DNA of 64,000 bases, from positions 76,260,117-76,324,116 of the forward strand of contig NC_061122.1 of assembly GCF_002878395.1 (NCBI RefSeq), in the 5' to 3' direction. The notes under the pieces are model-generated. The model was not told the origin of the DNA. It was given only the letters and a program-made list of their open reading frames with translations, and did not search any database. This document shows, in pieces, positions 1 to 11,669 of the stretch; positions within the stretch are counted from its first letter, which is position 1; the number at the start of each line of letters is the position of its first letter. The stretch is from Capsicum annuum (taxonomy: Eukaryota; Streptophyta; Magnoliopsida; Solanales; Solanaceae). Position numbers and translations under genes: made by a program.

Positions 1-1872
1 ATCAAGCTTGAAGGTCCAATATTTCAATGAATCCATTACCATAAAGGTATGTGGGGTATTTCAACAAGAACACCCTTTCGTTCTTGTACCCAAATTGATT
101 TTTATTTTATGAATATACATGATTTTACATGTTTTGATATGAATTTATACCCTATATGGTTTTACATGAGATTATGATACTCTCTATGTTTTGGAAGTTG
201 AATTGAATGAGAATGATGACATTTTTGTACATAAAGCTGAATTTTTCAGATCTTAAAGTAAGTTATATATATTTATGATGAAAAGCATGAATCTTGAAAA
301 AATTTAATATGATTTTGATGTATGAGACCTTGAGTCCTAATTGGGATTGTACTTTGAGAAATTATGTGCTATAAGCACAATGAGATTTGAATCCCAAAGA
401 TAATTTTTTTTACCAAGATGTAAGATTATAAAGCTGAAATTTTAAGTTTTAAGTGATTATTTTTGTGCTTATGTCATAAAGTATGAAACTTTGGAAGGTT
501 TTATGGTGATATTGATGCATGAGTTTTTGGAACCCTATTTGAGATTATTATTTTGAGAAAATCATGTGTTATAAACACCTTGCATTTAAATAATTTGAGA
601 TGATAAAGAAGCTTTGACCTTTTGGTTATAAAAAGGGTTGTTTTTGAAACCGAGATGAGAAAAGAAATTCACTTTTATTGATTTATTATGAAAGGGGTAG
701 CATGATGACTCCCGTTGTGAATTTTTGAAATATTTATAGGTGGATTTTCTTTTGAAAAGATCTGAGCTAAGTCCGAAAGTAGTCTTTAGCATTGAGCGGG
801 AGGTATAGAAGGATTGGTACTTTTCTAGAACTACATGCCCCCGTAGGTTGTGAGCCTGAGGCTGGTTTATATAGTGATCACTAGTGTTTTGATTTATGTT
901 TTAAGTTCCTACTCCAATGGTAAGGATAGGACAGCTCTCCCTAATGTGGGTTAGACGTTGGACACCATGTAGCTCACATAGTTTATGTCAGTTGTAAGAG
1001 ACTCCCAATGTGTGTGTGTGTGTATTCTTCTATCTAATATGAAAAGTCTTATTCTTCTATCTGAGATGAAAACATATTTGGTTGAAAGACTGAGTTTGAG
1101 AAAGTCATTATTTTTGAAAGATTTAATAAACATATATTCCAAAGAGAATTCTTATGAGATTTGATTGCTTTGATGATTTAGAATCGAGATGGAAGTGAAT
1201 TGAGATTTATTATGATGACTCACATATTTCAACTGATATATTTTACTCTCTTATGATTATGATGATTTTAATTCGAGCTAAGTGATTCATTTATATCAGC
1301 ATGCATAATTTTATAAACTGTGATGATATTAAGAAATTATTTTATATATGCATTGCACCCCCATATGCTCGGTACGTTTCCCTGGTACTGACCCACATAT
1401 TCGTATGTAGGCTAAATTTTCTCGGAATGTAGGTACAAGGTATAGTGTACATCTTCAGATCCAGTCAGTTCACGGCATCCAGTCAGCAGGTGATGAGTCC
1501 TTTTGATTCAAGGGCTTGAGTTAGTTATACAGTTTGAGAAGTGTTGTATTTTCTTTATCCTTCTGTATTGAGTTGGGATAGTTGGAAGTCATGGCCCAGC
1601 TACCTATAGTCAGTACTAGTAGAGGCTTCATAGACAGTCAGTAGAAGTTGATGTATTTTGTTTCAGTTTTGGTTGTAAAAGTAGAGTTGTAAGCTTGTAA
1701 ATTTAGTTTTGTATCTATTATATTCAGAAAACAGTTATTTTTTGCAGATTTGTATAGATTTATACTTTTTGTTCAATTGCTTATGAGTTATGCCAGTAGA
1801 AGGGTTAGCTTGGGGTCACTTGTGATCCTAATCACCGTGTGACGTCTCGGGACCCAATTTTTAGGCGTTCAA
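1..1872 (+). repeat. 5' LTR of element A (left part outside the window)
   Basis: This stretch aligns along its length with 5,798-7,560 plus 15,995-16,118. Shared landmarks include the ATCAAGCTTGAAGG start of the visible part, the block near 1,360-1,500 (matching 7,150-7,310) and the GGGTTAGCTTGGGGTCACTT block near the end. It ends just before the primer site. It carries no gene; short open frames in it are chance. Confidence 0.9.
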
Positions 1873-1875
1873 ACT

Positions 1876-1888
1876 TGGTATCAGAGCA
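1876..1888 (+). promoter_or_regulatory. Primer-binding site of element A
   Basis: TGGTATCAGAGC directly follows the 5' LTR. This is the usual complement of the 3' end of plant initiator methionine tRNA that primes minus-strand synthesis in Ty3/gypsy elements. Confidence 0.9.
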
Positions 1889-2560
1889 TATAGTTCATGT
1901 GTCCTAGGGTGTCTATGAAGTCGTGTCTAGTAGAGTCTTGCGGAACGGTACAGAGACAACTATACTTTTCTTTGAGAGACTACAGGGCATTTAAGAAATG
2001 TCTTCATTCTTTCATGTCTTAAATCATGCTATAGAAAAGTTCTCCAAGAAACTTATACAAATTCTCATTTTACTCTAGTCAGGCCATCTCTGCCTTATTT
2101 CCAAGGTATCAGAAATAGTTGAGCTTCATTCTCCATAGATAGTTATAGGACTGTACGAGAGCTAAAAAATATCCTGTCAGTACTTTTGAGTTTCAAAAAC
2201 TGAAGTGCTTTATCAGGCCTATAGAAATTGAGTCAGATGTGCTTTCGAATTTCTCCTCATAATCCATAATGATAATCTATACTTCTCTATCTATGTCCTT
2301 GTAGTAACATGTTTGGCAAGTTCCAGTTCCTTCCCAAATAATGTTTTTATAATTGCTAGCAGAAGTTTTAGAAGTTTTATCAAGCAGCTTGAGAGGAGCC
2401 TTCTAGTATATTATAAGTCCATCAGATTTGAAGTTATAACCTTGTTCTTATGAGTTATTTAATTAAGATAGAGTAAGGTGTATTCTTATATCATTGAATG
2501 CTATGTGTCAAATTTCTATCTCTTGTATTATGTAATTTTGTTATCATTATGTTTGTGAAA

Positions 2561-2703
2561 AATCAAAGTCTAGTGAAGCCGTGCGAGGCCTATTTCGATT
2601 CACTAGCATAGTTGTTTTATTATTCATCTAATTTTCTTGTTCAAAATACAAAACCAAAGCCTAGTGAATCGTGTGAGGCCTATTTTAATTTACTTGCAAC
2701 TTG
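2561..2703 (+). repeat. Imperfect 91-bp-spaced direct repeat in element A
   Basis: About 53 bases beginning AATCAAAGTCTAGTGAA at 2,561 recur at 2,652 with roughly ten changes; both copies contain a G(T)GAGGCCTATTT-type core. It looks like a local duplication. Confidence 0.65.
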
Positions 2704-4771
2704 TTATTTATCTAGTTGTTCTGGGGTTAGTTGAAAGTATGGGTTTCTGTATAGTGACAAAAGTAGTAACATTTAGTTGAAAGTCTTCTGCTAGTTGAAC
2801 TTATGGGTTTAGAAGTGTAGTGGCAAGAATGGTGGTAAAGGCAATTTATTAAATATGTATAGCTTAATTTTTTGCTTATGATTGAATTAGTAATGAAGTG
2901 ATATACCTTTGTTTGTTAGTTTAGTGAAGTTAGAGAAGGAGATTATTAGTTAAGGTGGATTATTGTTTGCTTGAAGTATGAAAAGAGTTATTGATGGTAT
3001 TTGTTGTGCTAGGAAAGTATAGATTTTGATGGAAGTACTTGGTGGTTGTGTATTGTTAATTTAGGCTTTCCTGAGATTGCAAGAGGAAGTTTAGTTGAAA
3101 TTTATAGAGCTATGAATGTATTTTAGGTGTGAAGATGGGTAAATAGTAATGATGTAAAGAAAGAGAATGTGTTAACAGATTATGAATAAGATAGGCCATA
3201 TGATTATGATCGATTGTGATTGTGTACTAGTTTTTCTTAATGCTATGTTCTATAGTTTTAAAGTGAAAATTGTGTGTGAGATTGGTTTGTAAATCATGTT
3301 TAGCTCTAGACATTAAGTTTGAACAGTTAATGGTTCGGTTGTTGATGCTAGTTATATGGAGGTGATCTAGTAGGCCTGAACAGTGTATGCAAGAGTATAA
3401 GATCATGTGTTCGTAATTAAGTATGGTGTGGAGGTGTGCCCAAGGTGCTATAGGGCTGCATTATTTTTAAAGATTATTGCATATTGTGTGGTTAGTAGTA
3501 ACGTTGAGTTGCTAGGTGGAGAAAGGCTAGTTAGATAATTTATGTTGTTCTTGATAGCTAAGTTAAGGAGTTATGATTGAAGATGTTGAGTCTTTTTAGT
3601 ATAATTTTATTCTCATGGTTTGGGAAAAATATAAGTATAGAAGTGTGATTTTGGTAGGCTATGATTATATGATTAGAGATGTAGATATGGTTGCAAATGA
3701 GAGTGTAAGTCTTTGATGATGATTATTGAAGCTAGGAATTAAGGATGGCATATGGATGGGTTGTTCAAGAATGAAGTCAGGAAGTTTGAAATTATTTTAT
3801 TCTTATGAGTTTAGCATTTATTTGTAGATCTTAGAATGATGAAATTATGGCTTAATCACGAGAATATGTTGAGTATGCCTTTAGGGGTATTTGCCTTAAA
3901 GTTATATGTGGTTTTAATGGTAGGCTTGAATGTCTGGTTGGGTGTAAGATGATGTATGCAATATGACTAGTGAATCCATATCAAGAGTTTTAAATTAGTC
4001 ATTAAAGTGGTAAGGCATGTTATGCTTAGGGTGTGAGCTCTAAGAAGATATAGAATATTGAACCTTGTGGTTTAGACTAGTATTGTGGTTTGGCATGTTG
4101 TATCTTGTGATTTAGTGTTAGGCTTGATCATGGTGAGAGAACTCAGTTTAGTTTAGACCTTAGAAGAAAGATTTTGCAGTGCCAATATGAGAATTATAAG
4201 TTGAATCAAATGAGTATGGTATTTAAGGGGAACAGTATAGTTGAGAGAGCATTTGAGAAGTGATGCTGAGCTTGATAGTAACAAGTTGTGTTGCCTACGT
4301 CCTAGCAATCCTATCCTAGATTATGAGTTATATAATTATATGCCATGCTATAGAGTTATATCAATGTTGTAATTCCTTAGTCAAATGTTGTGTTCAGAGC
4401 ATGCCCAAAATTCTTTGCTCCCTAATGTCAATAGAATTTCATAGAAAAGTGATAAAGAAATAATCCATTTGAGTATGGGTAGTCAGTATGATCCATTCCA
4501 TATAGCCTGTAATTTGTTTAGCAAGCAAGGAGATAAGATCCTATGGATTCTTAATTTTTCAGCTAGTCTTACTATCCGCAGTCTTATACGTATGTACATT
4601 CCAAGAGGCAATGTGTTTGTGTCCAATTAAATTATAAATTCAGCTCAGTTCATGCATCAGTTTCAGTTTCAGATAATAAGTCATGATTCAGTTCGTAAGT
4701 ATCCTGTGTAGTATCACAGTCTCTTCCTAGTATTTTCATCAAATTATTATCATTTGGGGACGAATGATCCC

Positions 4772-4800
4772 AAGAGGGGGATGTTGTAATACCACGAATT
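4772..4800 (+). other. Second polypurine tract and LTR-start motif inside element A
   Basis: AAGAGGGGGA is followed by TGTAATACCACGAAT at 4,785, repeating the arrangement of the true 3' LTR start 287 bp downstream. The motif resembles the LTR start of element C at 27,095. It appears to be a relic from recombination between related elements. Confidence 0.55.
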
Positions 4801-5058
4801 TAATGTCATAAACCTCTCATCCTTTGTCATGAGATTAGATCCAGTGCAAAGTAATGGTTACTCATAAGTTGACACTATCATTTGTATCTTAGCCATATAG
4901 TTATTTTTCTTAAGGATTCATGCACTTGCAGACCAGTTCAGCAGCTCATTATTCTTGAGATCCAGTGATTCAGTTCTATCAGTTACACATGATAGCTTGA
5001 AGACTAATATTCCGCTGTGTTTCAGGTTAATTATCCATATTCAAGCATGAATGTTCCC

Positions 5059-5071
5059 AAGGGGGAGATAA
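5059..5071 (+). promoter_or_regulatory. Polypurine tract of element A
   Basis: AAGGGGGAGATA lies immediately before the TGTAATACCCC start of the 3' LTR, the standard plus-strand priming site position. Confidence 0.85.
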
Positions 5072-5460
5072 TGTAATACCCCATATTTTTGTGTTAAAAT
5101 TCTAACCATCATTCCTGCGCGTCTAAGCTCTAATCCAAGTGATTCTCATGTGAATACAAGTTGCATGATCACTATCCTAGTCTATAGAGTAGTTTAGAGG
5201 TGGCAAATGTTTATAGCAATGACATAGAACAAGGTTGAGTTAAGACCAATTGATTCATCCAAAGTTTGACATTCGATTCTACAAGGGTCAACTTCAAACG
5301 TGTATATCTCTTAATATACATTGAATTTTCCATCCCAAGACCATCAAATTGTCGATAATTAAATTAGCTTCCCAATGATACCAATTTTCCAAAAATTTGA
5401 TACATGACCGAAAAGTTATGACCATTTCCGTGAGAGACAGTAAGGGTATGCAATTAGTTA

Positions 5461-5545
5461 GGCGCCGCCCAACCAAACTTAGGTGATTGGTTAGGCGCCG
5501 CTCAACCTATCTTGTGCGATTACTTGGGCGCCGCCTAAGTCAGTT
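5461..5545 (+). repeat. Three GC-rich 33-bp tandem units in LTR A
   Basis: GGCGCC followed by GC occurs at 5,461, 5,494 and 5,527, a period of exactly 33 bp. The intervening sequence (AACC..CTT..GTGATT-like) is also partly conserved. The block is far richer in G+C than the LTR around it and lies in its 5' (U3) part. Confidence 0.8.
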
Positions 5546-7555
5546 CCAAGTGCAAAAAACACTCCGTTTTGACTTATATCAAGGGTGTTGAAGTCATTTC
5601 ACACCCCTAAACCGTCCCTAATCACTCCAAATCGTTGATAAGGGTTTTTAAACACATAATTACAATCCCTAAGCCCTAAATAAGTCAAGTTACGATCCAA
5701 AACCCTTTCTCTCTTCCCAAGAAAAAAATCTAAGTTTACCTCTCAAGAATCAAGAAGTTAAGCTCCGAATTCAAAGTTTTCTACAAGTATTCTTTCAATC
5801 AAGCTTGAAGGTCCAATCTTTCAACGAATCCGTTACCATAAAGGTATGTGGGATTTTTCAACAAGAACACCCTTTTGTTCTTGTGCCCAAATTGTTTTTT
5901 CTTTTATGAATATGCATGATTTTACATGTTTTGATATGAATTTGAAGCATGAATTTATACCCTATATAGTTTTACATGAGATTATGATACTCTATATGCT
6001 TTGGAAGTTGAATTGAATGAGAATGATGACATTTTTGTACATAAAACTGAATTTTCCAGATTTTAAAGTAAGTTATATATATTTATGATGAAAAGCATGA
6101 ATCTTGAGAAAATTTAATATGATTTTTATGTATGAGACCTTGAGTCCTAATTGGGATTGTACTTTGAGAAATTGTGTGCTATAAGGAAAATGAGATTTGA
6201 ATCCCAAAGCTAATTTTCTTTACCAAGATGTATGATTATAAAGATGAAATTTCAAGTTTTAAGTGATTATTTTTGTTCTTATCTCATAAAGTAGGAAACT
6301 TTGGAAGGTTTTATGGTGATATTGATGTATGGGTTTTTGGAACCCTATTTGAGATTATTATTTTGAGAAAATTATATGTTATAAACACCTTGAGTTTAAA
6401 TAATTTGAGATAATAAAGAAGCTTTGACCTTTTGGTTATTAAAAGGGTTGTTTTTGAAATCGAGATGAGAAAAAAATCGACTTTTCTTGATTTATTATGA
6501 AAGGGGTAGCATGATGGCTCCCGTTGTGAATTGTTGAAATATTTATTAGTGAATTTTCTTTTGAAAATATCTGAGCTAAGTACGGAAGTAGTATTTAGCA
6601 TCGAGAGGGAGGTATATTAGGATTGGTACTTCTCTAGAACTACATGTCCCCGTAGGTTGTGAGCCTGAGGCTGATTTATTTAGTGATCACTAGTGTTTTG
6701 ATTGATGATTTAAGGTCCTACTCCAATGGAAATGATAGGACAGCTCTCCCCAACGTGGGTTAGATGTTGGACACCATGTAGCTCACATGGTTTATGTCGG
6801 TTGTAAGAGACTCCCAATGTGTGTCTGTGTATTCTCCTATCTAATATGAAAAGTCTTATTCTTCTATCTCAGATGAAAACATATTTGTTTGAATGACTGA
6901 GTTTGAGAAAGTCATTGTTTTTGAAAGATTTAATGAACATATATTCCAAAGAGAATCTTTATGAGATTTGATTACTTTGATGATTATGAATCGAGATAGA
7001 AGTGAATTGAGATTTATTATGATGACTCACATGTTTCACCCGATATATTTTACTCTCTTATGATTATGATGATTTTAATTCGAGCTAAGTGATTCATTTA
7101 TATCAGCATGCATAATTTTATAAACTGTGATGATATTAAGAAATTATTTTATATATGCATTGCACCCCCATATGCTCGGTACGTTTCCCTGGTACTGACC
7201 CACATATTCGTATGTAGGCTAAATTTTCTCGGAATGTAGGTACAAGGTATAGTGTACATCTTCAGATCCAGTCAGTTCGTGGCATCCAGTCAGCAGGTGA
7301 TGAGTCCTTTTGATTTAAGGGCATGAGTTAGTTATACAGTTTGAGAAGTGTTGTATTTTCTTTATCCAGTCGTATTGAGTTGGGATAGTCGGGAGTCATG
7401 ACCCAGCTACCTATAGTCAGTACTAGTAGAGGCTTTATGGACAGTCAGTAGAAGTTAATGTATTCTATTTTAGTTTTGGTTGTAAAAGTAGAGTTGTAAT
7501 CTTGTAAATTTAGTTTGGTATCTATCATATTCAGAAAAGAGTTATTTTCCGCAGA

Positions 7556-7560
7556 TTTAT
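7556..7560. repeat. Target-site duplication of element B (left copy)
   Basis: TTTAT at 7,556-7,560 is repeated at 15,995-15,999 on the other side of B. Removing B and one copy restores the sequence seen uninterrupted near 1,750 in the 5' LTR of A, apart from one base change. Confidence 0.95.
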
Positions 7561-9977
7561 TGTAATGCCCCAGAAAATGGGTCTCGGAGCGTCACACAGT
7601 GCTTGAGGCTACGAGTATCCTCAAGCTAACCCTTTGAGCCATTTTCATTCAGTTTAACACAAATCAACGGGGTTTCCATAAATAACCCTCAAATATCAAC
7701 AGAGTAATCATCGTCCAAGGAAAAAAGAATTTCAGAAAGATAACAAAATACGACTTATAAGTCAACTCCCAACATATATACTAGTCTGACAAGCCTCTAA
7801 GAAAATCAATAAAATCAGCGAGTCATTGAGACATGCCCCAACTGACTCATACTCAGTTATCAAATGTAAGCAATTCTGTGAAACCAACATCAGACATCAC
7901 GTCCTTGGAACATGAGGACTAACCACAACAGAGGATGTAGAACAACGTGTTCAAAGAATCACTGTCGAACCTGGAACTGAGCACCTGAACCTACATTCCG
8001 AGAAAATGCATCCAACATTCGAATATGTGGGTCAGTACCATAGAAAGGAACCGAGTATATTGGGGTGTATGCAGTTGTATAAAAATCATCATCATAAATA
8101 TTATAAGAAATATGCAGGATGCATGAAAGACTCACATAGCCCGAAGAAAATCATCATAATCATGAGAGGATGAAATAAGTACAATAACACATGTGAGTCA
8201 TCATATAATTTGTCAATCACTTTTAGTTCATCAATAATATCAATTCTCATAATGTAAATATCATTTAAATCTTTTGAAAGAATAACTTTCACAATTCCAC
8301 TTTCGAATCACTTCCCCATTCACCATAGACACAAGGAAACAGACACACACTGGGAGATCCTATAACCGACATAAATCATGTGAGCTACATGGAGTCCAAC
8401 GTACAACCCATGTTGGGGAGAGCCGTCCTATCCTTTCCATCGGAGTAGGACTATCGATATCAAATACAAACAAACTAGTGATCACTATATAAATCAGCCT
8501 CAGGCTCACTCCTACGGGGGAACGTAGTTCTAGGGAAGTAAGGTCGCTTTATACCTCCCACTTGGTGCTAAAGATTTCTCCCGGACTTATCTCAGATTAT
8601 TTCAAAGACAATCCACAACAAAATAATTTCAGTAATATATAAATATACATCGGGATCCATCATGCTTCCCATCTATCAAAATCGACCACGTTGTGGATTT
8701 CTTTCACACTCGAGTTCAAAACAACTCCATTAAGACCAAAAGGTCAAATCATTCAAAATATCTCAAATATTCAACATCAACGTGCTTCTAACACACACTT
8801 TCTCCAAAAAAACACAATTTCCAATGGGGATTCACGACCCAAATATCAAAATCATGATAAATATCATTCAAGATTCATGCTTTATATCTCCACACATGTA
8901 AATTTATCTTTCAAAATCATAAACATCATTATTTCATAATAATCATCATATGATATGGGTTCATGCTTCAAATTCATAAAAGTCAAATAAAAATCATGCC
9001 TTTGTAAAGAAAATTACTTTTGGGCACAAGAACGAAAGAGAGTTCTTGTTGAAAACCCCCACATACATTGAATGATGAACTTTAGATCGATACTCATTTT
9101 TGAGATATTAATCGTGCCTTTGAATGATGGTTCTTAAAGTTCTTGAACTAGGAACTTAAAATCTTGAATAAATATGCAGAATTAATGGTGAACTTTGGAG
9201 GTTCTTGAAGTTGGATGTAGAAGCATAGGGCTTTCTTTTTGAGGAAATTTGATAAAATATAACATATAATGCTTCTAATAGGCTTTAATATAGGGTTTTG
9301 ATGAATTTTAAGTGAGAGAAAATGACTAAAATGCCCCTAAAAATCAAATAATTCTTGAATCTGTCCTTTGGTGGTCTGTTTTGATAGTCTGAACTAGATC
9401 AACCATAACGTTTTGCTCCAATATCCAAATTGGATGAAACCAATTTTATTAGAAAGAGGACTGTCACATATTTTCGTTGATATATAATATCTCACCTAGA
9501 TCACTGTGTACGAGGAGTTATGATCATTTGAAGTTGACCCAAAAAATTTGCTTTTGGTAGGCTGAAGTAGATCGACCATAACTTTTTGCTTCGATAGACA
9601 AATTGGATGAAACCAATTTTATTGGAAAGATGACTCGCAGAGCTTTCCGTTGATATATAGTAAATCACCCAGATCATTATGTACAAGGATTTATAATCGT
9701 TTAGAGTTGGAGCAAAAATACTCCAAGCCTCAGTACTTTTTGCTGCATGTTTTACTGTTCACTACTATTCACAGTTTGATCAGAATGTTCATAACTCGCC
9801 GCTCAGGTGTCTATTTTGGATGATCCACATATCGTTGGAAATTTTATTTGATACTCTACGTAATGGTGGGTCATAATCTAAGACATTCCGCATGAAAAAT
9901 TTATAATTCATTCTAGAAGATAGAACCTAACACGTTTATGCACAAAATTTCAACAAAAAATTTCCTGGGGTATTACA
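7561..9977 (-). repeat. 3' LTR of element B
   Basis: Runs from TGTAATGCCCC to GGGGTATTACA on the plus strand and aligns with 13,588-15,994 throughout, about 92% identical in the parts compared by eye. It is the 3' LTR because the polypurine tract adjoins its inner (right) end. No gene; open frames inside are chance. Confidence 0.92.
9389..9730 (-). repeat. About 173-bp tandem duplication in the U3 of LTR B
   Basis: A block beginning CTGAACTAGATC at 9,389 recurs as CTGAAGTAGATC at 9,562. Both are followed by an ACCATAAC(G/T)TTTTGCT segment, a shared ATTGGATGAAACCAATTTT segment and a TTGATATATA segment. The same duplication is in the other LTR (from about 15,400), so it predates this insertion. 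Confidence 0.75.
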
Positions 9978-9979
9978 TC

Positions 9980-9996
9980 ATTCCCCCCTTGAAAAC
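9980..9996 (-). promoter_or_regulatory. Polypurine tract of element B
   Basis: On the minus strand GTTTTCAAGGGGGGAAT immediately precedes the 3' LTR, as expected for the plus-strand primer. Confidence 0.85.
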
Positions 9997-10189
9997 ATTC
10001 ATCCTCGAATGATGCTAGATATGTAAAGATCAGATAGAGAATAGAGCATACAGCTAAAACCATTCATTAGACTTATCACCACATCGTTTCTCACTCCGAA
10101 TGCAAAACAGAATGCACAAATTCAAGAAACTATAGCTAAACACATAATAAATGACAGTTGAACTGCTGCAACTTTTATCAAAAGTGCAT

Positions 10190-11500
10190 GATTTAGGAAA
10201 GAACGGTACCTTCGGCTTGATCAGAGTTCGTGGAAAATAGGTGCGGGTACTTGGATCGCATATCCGCCTCAGCTTCCCAAGTTGCACCCTAACTGATTGG
10301 TTTCGCCACAACACCTTGACCAAGGGAATTCTTTGTTCCTTAGTCTTCGGACACTGAAATGAAGAATCTAAATAGAAATCTCGTCAAAAGAAATATTTTC
10401 TTGATTGTTAGAACTCACAGAGGAATCCACTACCACAGCATCGCTAATATGCTTTCTAAGAATGGAGACATGGAATATTGGATGAACAGAGGACAACTCG
10501 GAAGGCAACTCAACCTTATAAGCTACCTTACCAACACGGCTAAGAATTTTGTAAGGACCAACATAATGGGGACTAAGCTTCCCCTCTTTCCGAATCTCTT
10601 CAGCCCCCTCATGGGTGAAATTTACAGGTACACTATGTCACCAACTTCAAACTCAAGGTCTCTCCTTCTAACATCCACATATGACTTCTGACGACTCTGC
10701 GCAGTTTTCAACCTCTCCCTAATCAACTTAACTTTTTCCATAGCCTCAAATACCGAATCAGGACCACTCACAGCCGCTTCACCCACGTCAAACCAACCTA
10801 TGGGTGATCTACACTTCCTCCCATATAAGGCTTCAAATGGAGCCATGCCAATACTAGAGTAGAAACTATTATTGTAAGCAAACTCTATCAATGGTAAGTG
10901 ATCATCCCAACTTCCCTTAAAGTCAAGTGCACAAGCTCTCAAAATATCCTCTAAGCTCTGGATGTTCCGCTCAGTCTGACCATCAGTCTGCGGATGAAAA
11001 GCAGAACTCAAAAGCACTTGGGTGCCAAGACCCTTCTAAAAAGCTTTCCAAAATTGCGAAGTAAACTGATTACCCCTATCCAAAATGATAGACAAGGGAA
11101 CTCCATGAGTCTGGCTAGCTCTCGAATATATAATCTAGCATAATCCTCAGCAGTATATGAAGTATGGCAATAAAAGAAATGAGCAGACTTAGTCAACCTA
11201 TGAACCACAACCCAAATGGAATCATGATGGCGTCGGGAAGGAGGTAAACCAATCACGAAGTCCGTATTTATCTCTTCCCACTTCCAGGTGGGAATACTAA
11301 ACTCTTGTATCATACCACCAGGTCTTTGGTGTTAAACCTTAACCTGTTGGCATGTTGCACAGTTAGATACAAATGCTGCTATATCTTTCTTTATCCCACT
11401 CCCGCAAGTCTCGGTACATCTTGGTGGCACCAGGATGAATAGAATATCGCACCCCGTGTGCCTTAGCCATAATCCTCTATCTCAGATCATCAACATTCGG
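10190..11500 (-). pseudogene. Element B integrase and chromodomain-like tail, broken
   Basis: Minus-strand frames give, from about 11,310 leftwards, an integrase core beginning near WKWEEINTDFVIGLP, the SAFHPQTDGQTERN motif at about 11,000, the NNSFYSSIGMAPFEALYG block, and the VDVRRRDLEFEVGDIVYL segment ending at 10,622. At about 10,200-10,345 a frame with VKVLWRNQSV followed by DPS/YFP-like residues matches the end of a chromodomain region that would target heterochromatin. At least two frame changes and several stops separate these pieces, so no product is possible. Confidence 0.85.
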
Positions 11501-11669
11501 GACTCACAATCTACCCTACAATGTCAACACACCATCTCCCCCTTGGGAGAAAACCTCTACTTTTTGTTCCTTGACTGACTTCTTCAGTCTGACCAAACTA
11601 GCAGCTAAGTATTGCTTTTCCTTCACTTCCGAAACCAAGGAGGATTCAGAACTACGCTGAACCGCTATA

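Larger units (their letters stand above)
1889..5058 (+). other. Non-coding internal region of element A
   Basis: The first part (about 1,890-2,060) looks like a Ty3/gypsy untranslated leader. After that every frame is broken by frequent stops, and no retroviral motif (zinc knuckle, DTG/DPG, F-x-D-D, integrase core) could be found by reading. Base composition is AT-rich with many GTTAG- and TTAGT-like words. It may be an old coding region decayed beyond recognition or a non-coding cargo. Confidence 0.6.
5072..7560 (+). repeat. 3' LTR of element A, first part
   Basis: Starts with TGTAATACCCC after the polypurine tract and aligns with 1-1,740 from 5,798 onward. It is broken at 7,560 inside a GCAGATTTAT motif, where the intact 5' LTR reads GCAGATTTGTATAG. 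The remaining 124 bp are at 15,995-16,118. Full length would be about 2.6 kb. Confidence 0.92.

Noticed and set aside
1005..1026. TG dinucleotide run in LTR A as an independent feature
   Set aside because: Only about nine units and shorter in the paired LTR (near 6,818); an ordinary microsatellite with no apparent role.
586..1142. Minus-strand open frames in LTR A
   Set aside because: Their diverged counterpart lies in the 3' LTR (6,311-6,601) and they have no protein motif; they are chance frames in a non-coding repeat.
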